From JAJPKK01 sp963824905 (lineage in GTDB: Bacteria > Pseudomonadota > Alphaproteobacteria > Rhizobiales > Xanthobacteraceae), in assembly GCA_963824905.1 (NCBI GenBank), contig CAWGRH010000001.1:1-64000 (forward strand): a stretch of 64,000 nt of DNA, in the 5' to 3' direction. Below, one piece after another: positions 61,390 to 64,000 of this stretch; positions within the stretch are counted from its first letter, which is position 1, and every line of letters begins with the position of its first letter. Below the pieces are notes generated by a model, which saw only the letters and a program-made list of their open reading frames with translations, was not told where the DNA came from and made no database searches. Position numbers and translations under genes: made by a program.

Positions 61390-61479
61390 CGCGTCCCGTC
61401 TTCCGCGCGGCCGGGGTTTTCCGGACGTGCGTTCCCAGCAAATCGAGTGCCGGGGAGAAGCTCGCCCGGCTCTTCCTGA

Positions 61480-62253
61480 TCAACAGGTTTCCTTGCCGCA
61501 GCGGGCCATGGCGATCTTGCCGCGCAGCGCCTCCATGCCGACCGCGCCGATCACGACATCGTCACCGACGACGTAGCTCGGCGTGCCGTTAAGTCCGAGC
61601 GTCTCGGCGAGCTTGAGGCTCTCCTCGAGAGACACGCGGGCCTCGTCGCTCGCCATGTCCTTCTCGAGCCGAGCCATGTCCATTCCGACTTCCTTGGCGA
61701 CCGCGAGAGCGCGGGCCTTGTCGGCCTGACCGCGGCCGCCCAGCAGCTTCTGGTGGAAGTCGAGATATTTCTTGCCGGACTTGTCCTGCATCCGCACGGC
61801 GACGGCGACCTTTGCTGCCTCTACCGAGCCGGGGCCGAGCACCGGGAACTCCTTGAGGACGACTTTGAGCTTGGTGTCGTCCTTCATCAGGTCGACCAGG
61901 GTCGGCAGCGCGCCTTTGCAGAAACCGCAATTGTAGTCGAAGAACTCGACCAGGGTGACGTCGCCCTTGGGGTTGCCGAGCACGACCTGGCGGCTGGAAT
62001 CGAACAGCGTCTCGGCATTGGCGGCGACGGCGGCCTTGGCCTTCGCGGTGTCGGCGGCGGCCTGCCGCTTGTCGAGCTCGGCGATCGCCTCCTGCAGCAC
62101 CTCGGGATGGGTAACGAGGTAATCGCGGATGATCTTCTCGATCTCGGTCTTCTGCGGCGCGGAAAAGTTCGGCTCGGCGGCCGGTGCCACGGCGGCGAGC
62201 ATCAGCGAGACGAAAACGGATGCTCCGGCCACACGAACGGTCTTCGCGATCAT
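61480..62253 (-). CDS. DsbA-family thiol-disulfide oxidoreductase, exported
   Basis: A 257-residue periplasmic thioredoxin-fold protein. The signal peptide MIAKTVRVAGASVFVSLMLA is cut near APAAE. An N-terminal helix pair (EIEKIIRDYLVTHPEVLQEA) precedes the active site FFDYNCGFCKGALP (CGFC), with cis-Pro in NGTPSYVVGD and a Cys-rich end (RCGKETC). The layout with DsbA_N-like helices is that of the ScsC/BdbD-like group. The next genes of the operon direction are aroQ-accB-accC. Confidence 0.92.
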   Translation of the reverse strand: MIAKTVRVAGASVFVSLMLAAVAPAAEPNFSAPQKTEIEKIIRDYLVTHPEVLQEAIAELDKRQAAADTAKAKAAVAANAETLFDSSRQVVLGNPKGDVTLVEFFDYNCGFCKGALPTLVDLMKDDTKLKVVLKEFPVLGPGSVEAAKVAVAVRMQDKSGKKYLDFHQKLLGGRGQADKARALAVAKEVGMDMARLEKDMASDEARVSLEESLKLAETLGLNGTPSYVVGDDVVIGAVGMEALRGKIAMARCGKETC

Positions 62254-62288
62254 TGTCTGGGTCCTTGTTGTGATTCTCGAAGCTTGTT

Positions 62289-63719
62289 TCAGAACAACCG
62301 GGGCTTCGGTGGCGGCTTGACGGACGCGATGTCGTCGGCTTTCACCCAACCCGGCGATCCTATCGGAAAGCGCCCCTTGGCGCGACTCGCAAGTTGGCGC
62401 GCCACCGGCAGCTGCCCGCGCGCGAGCGCCGCCTCGGCCGAGGCGAGGTCGGCGTCGGCGAGGTCGTTCTTGCGCCCATAGGCCATGGCAAGCTGATCGT
62501 AGGCGTCGGGAAGGTCGGGGTCGGTCGCGAGCGCATGGCGCAGCGTCGCCACCGCCTCGTCCTGCAGCGCGGGGGTGCTGGTCGCGACCAGCGCCTGGCC
62601 GAGCAGCACCCGCATCAGGGTCGGGTCGGGAGCGAGCGAGATCGCGTGGCGGAGCAGCGGGATCGCCTCCTGGGTGCGGCCGGCCTCGACCAGCGCCTGG
62701 CCCTTGAGCTCGTAGAAATAGGGATTGTTGGGCTGCGCGGCGATCAGCGCATCCATCTGGCCGAGCGCAAGGCGCAGATCGGCGTGGCGGTAGGTCGAAA
62801 CCGCGCGGGCGTAGCGCGCCGGGAGACTGGTGTCGCTCGGCGGATAGCGCCGCAGCAGGGTGTCCGGCCGCTCCATGAAGCCGAACAGCTTGGCGCGCAT
62901 GAGATCGTGGCGCGCCTGCAGCTCCGGGGAATCCTTCTTGTTCCAGTTGGGATCGTTCTTGGCGATTTCCGAGAGCGCAGCGAGACGCTCGGTCGGCATC
63001 GGGTGCGACTGCAGGTAGGGATCGGCCCGGCCGGCGGAGAACAGCATCTGGTCGGCGAACCGCTTGAAGGTGTCGTACATGCCCTTGGGCGACTGGTTGG
63101 TCGCCTTGAGGAAGCCGACGCCGGCGCGGTCGGCCTGCTCCTCCTGCTGGCGCGCATAGGCGAGCAGCGAGCGCTCGATCATGCCCTGTGCACCGATCAT
63201 CCCGATCGCGGGATTGCCGCCCACGGCGCCGCTCCTCGACGTCGCCGCGGCGGCCATGGCGCCGACCCCGAGCAGCATAGTAAGGATCGCCGCGGTCTGC
63301 GCATTGGCGAGCTCGGAACGCAGCTTGCTCAGGTGGCCGCCGGTGATGTGGCCGGTCTCGTGGGCCATCACGCCGATGATCTGGTTCGGCGTCTCCGAGT
63401 CCATCAGGGCGCCGGCGTTGACGAAGATGCGCTTGGCGTCGATGACGAAGGCGTTGAAGGAGCGATCGTTGATGATGACGACGCGGATGTTGCGCTGGCC
63501 GAGGCCGGCCGCTTTGAGAACGGGCGAGCCATAGTCCCGCAGCAGCTGCTCGATCTCGGCGTCGCGGATCACCGGCAGGCCGCCGGCGCCCTGGGCGCGC
63601 GCGGGCACGCTTGCAAGCGCGACGGCGCAGGCGGTGACCATGGCGACCACGCGTGAGGGCCGGACCACGCGTGAGGGTCGGTGACACCGCGACCTATGAG
63701 GAAAATATTCAGGTGTCAT
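62289..63719 (-). CDS. M48-family metalloprotease with TPR region (BepA-like), exported
   Basis: A periplasmic zinc protease of about 450-476 residues. The signal is MVTACAVALASVPARAQG; the catalytic motif is GVMAHETGHITGGHLSKL, the third ligand lies in YARQQEEQADRAGVGFLKA, and TPR-like helices follow (YFYELKGQALVEAGRTQEAI, AYDQLAMAYGRKNDLADADL). BepA in E. coli assists outer-membrane assembly. The start is uncertain: ATG 63719, GTG near 63650 or ATG 63641. An 18-base tandem duplication at 63646-63681 lies in the upstream part (VVRPSRVV). Confidence 0.92.
   Translation of the reverse strand: MTPEYFPHRSRCHRPSRVVRPSRVVAMVTACAVALASVPARAQGAGGLPVIRDAEIEQLLRDYGSPVLKAAGLGQRNIRVVIINDRSFNAFVIDAKRIFVNAGALMDSETPNQIIGVMAHETGHITGGHLSKLRSELANAQTAAILTMLLGVGAMAAAATSRSGAVGGNPAIGMIGAQGMIERSLLAYARQQEEQADRAGVGFLKATNQSPKGMYDTFKRFADQMLFSAGRADPYLQSHPMPTERLAALSEIAKNDPNWNKKDSPELQARHDLMRAKLFGFMERPDTLLRRYPPSDTSLPARYARAVSTYRHADLRLALGQMDALIAAQPNNPYFYELKGQALVEAGRTQEAIPLLRHAISLAPDPTLMRVLLGQALVATSTPALQDEAVATLRHALATDPDLPDAYDQLAMAYGRKNDLADADLASAEAALARGQLPVARQLASRAKGRFPIGSPGWVKADDIASVKPPPKPRLF
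63646..63681. repeat. 18-base tandem duplication
   Basis: accacgcgtgagggccgg at 63646-63663 is followed by accacgcgtgagggtcgg at 63664-63681. It duplicates codons near the start of the M48 protease gene and makes the true start hard to choose. Confidence 0.85.
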
Positions 63720-63886
63720 CTGGTTTAGCTATTGCTCCACCCCGCGGCGCTACGCTACGCACGCGCCCAACACCGTCATGCCGCCGACGCAGTCCACGGA
63801 CACGAGGATTCTGCGCAAGATCGGTACCAAAACGCCAAATGCGGCGGGACAGGGGCGGTTCATGAGAGGCGAGGGGCGTGTAACTC

Positions 63887-64000
63887 ATGCTTGATCTGAC
63901 ACGGCGGCTGGTGACGCCCTCGCTGCGCAGCGACGTGCCCGCTTTCATCGTGATGGACGTGGTGGCGAGGGCGGCGCGGCTCGAAGCCGCGGGGCGGCGG
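63887..64000 (+). CDS. Aminotransferase class I/II, N-terminal part only
   Basis: The first 38 residues read MLDLTRRLVTPSLRSDVPAF then IVMDVVARAARLEAAGRR, the N-terminus of pyridoxal-phosphate aminotransferases of the AspC type. The gene continues beyond the window. It is divergent from the M48 protease gene, as in related rhizobia. Confidence 0.8.
   Translation, partial: MLDLTRRLVTPSLRSDVPAFIVMDVVARAARLEAAGRR

Overview
This is GC-rich DNA from an alphaproteobacterium, most likely order Hyphomicrobiales near the Bradyrhizobiaceae/Xanthobacteraceae (an inference from gene content and order, not from a marker search). Supporting signs are the order aminotransferase, M48 protease, dsbA-like, aroQ, accB, accC, aat, DUF2155, NDUFA12 (right end); an alphaproteobacterial-type complex I subunit; a B12-dependent NrdJ; a Bug-family receptor; and many long intergenic palindromes of the kinds common in rhizobial genomes. 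No rRNA, CRISPR array, IS transposase or phage structural gene was seen.

Layout. 1-2.1 kb: truncated Bug receptor and a D-tartrate dehydratase-like enzyme. 2.2-6.5 kb: glmU, glmS, DUF502. 6.8-13.6 kb: exported cupin and B3-type MBL-fold protein, amidohydrolase, an orphan ABC binding protein, a secreted unknown, a TPP enzyme. 13.9-17 kb: aspS, a small membrane protein, an ECF sigma factor. 17.3-24.3 kb: a compact signalling locus in which an orphan TRAP-type binding protein, a membrane histidine kinase, a soluble REC-DUF3369-kinase and an OmpR-type regulator form one operon, divergent from an orphan UgpB-like binding protein. 24.3-32.1 kb: nucleotidyltransferase, two lytic transglycosylases, a 1024-residue secreted alpha/beta-hydrolase with FG-GAP-like repeats. 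32.4-33.5 kb: a VapBC pair with a palindromic operator. 33.8-35.9 kb: a decayed mini-island bounded by a 34-bp direct repeat of the 3' end of tRNA-Gln, holding a methyltransferase and gene fragments. 36-50 kb: ruvX, UPF0173, stress membrane protein, exported glutathione peroxidase, dienelactone hydrolase, tautomerase, FTR1 iron permease, CreA, a TetR/amidase divergent pair, a Fic protein, a DUF3800 gene. 50.9-64 kb: nrdJ with an upstream NrdR-type box, NDUFA12, DUF2155, GNAT, aat, a CheY-like regulator, accC-accB-aroQ, dsbA-like, M48 protease and the start of an aminotransferase.

Condition of the sequence. At least nine genes carry one apparent single-base insertion or deletion, including the housekeeping genes glmS and nrdJ (two sites) and probably aroQ. 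In several the lost frame returns if one base of a short homopolymer is added or removed, so base-calling errors are likelier than real inactivation. I report those genes as single CDS features with the break located.

Most interesting: the binding-protein/two-kinase locus (17.3-24.3 kb); the tRNA-Gln mini-island that has captured the tail of an FG-GAP protein like the one 3 kb away; the Fic protein with a changed core motif; and the density of intergenic palindromes, one of which supplies a gene's stop codon.
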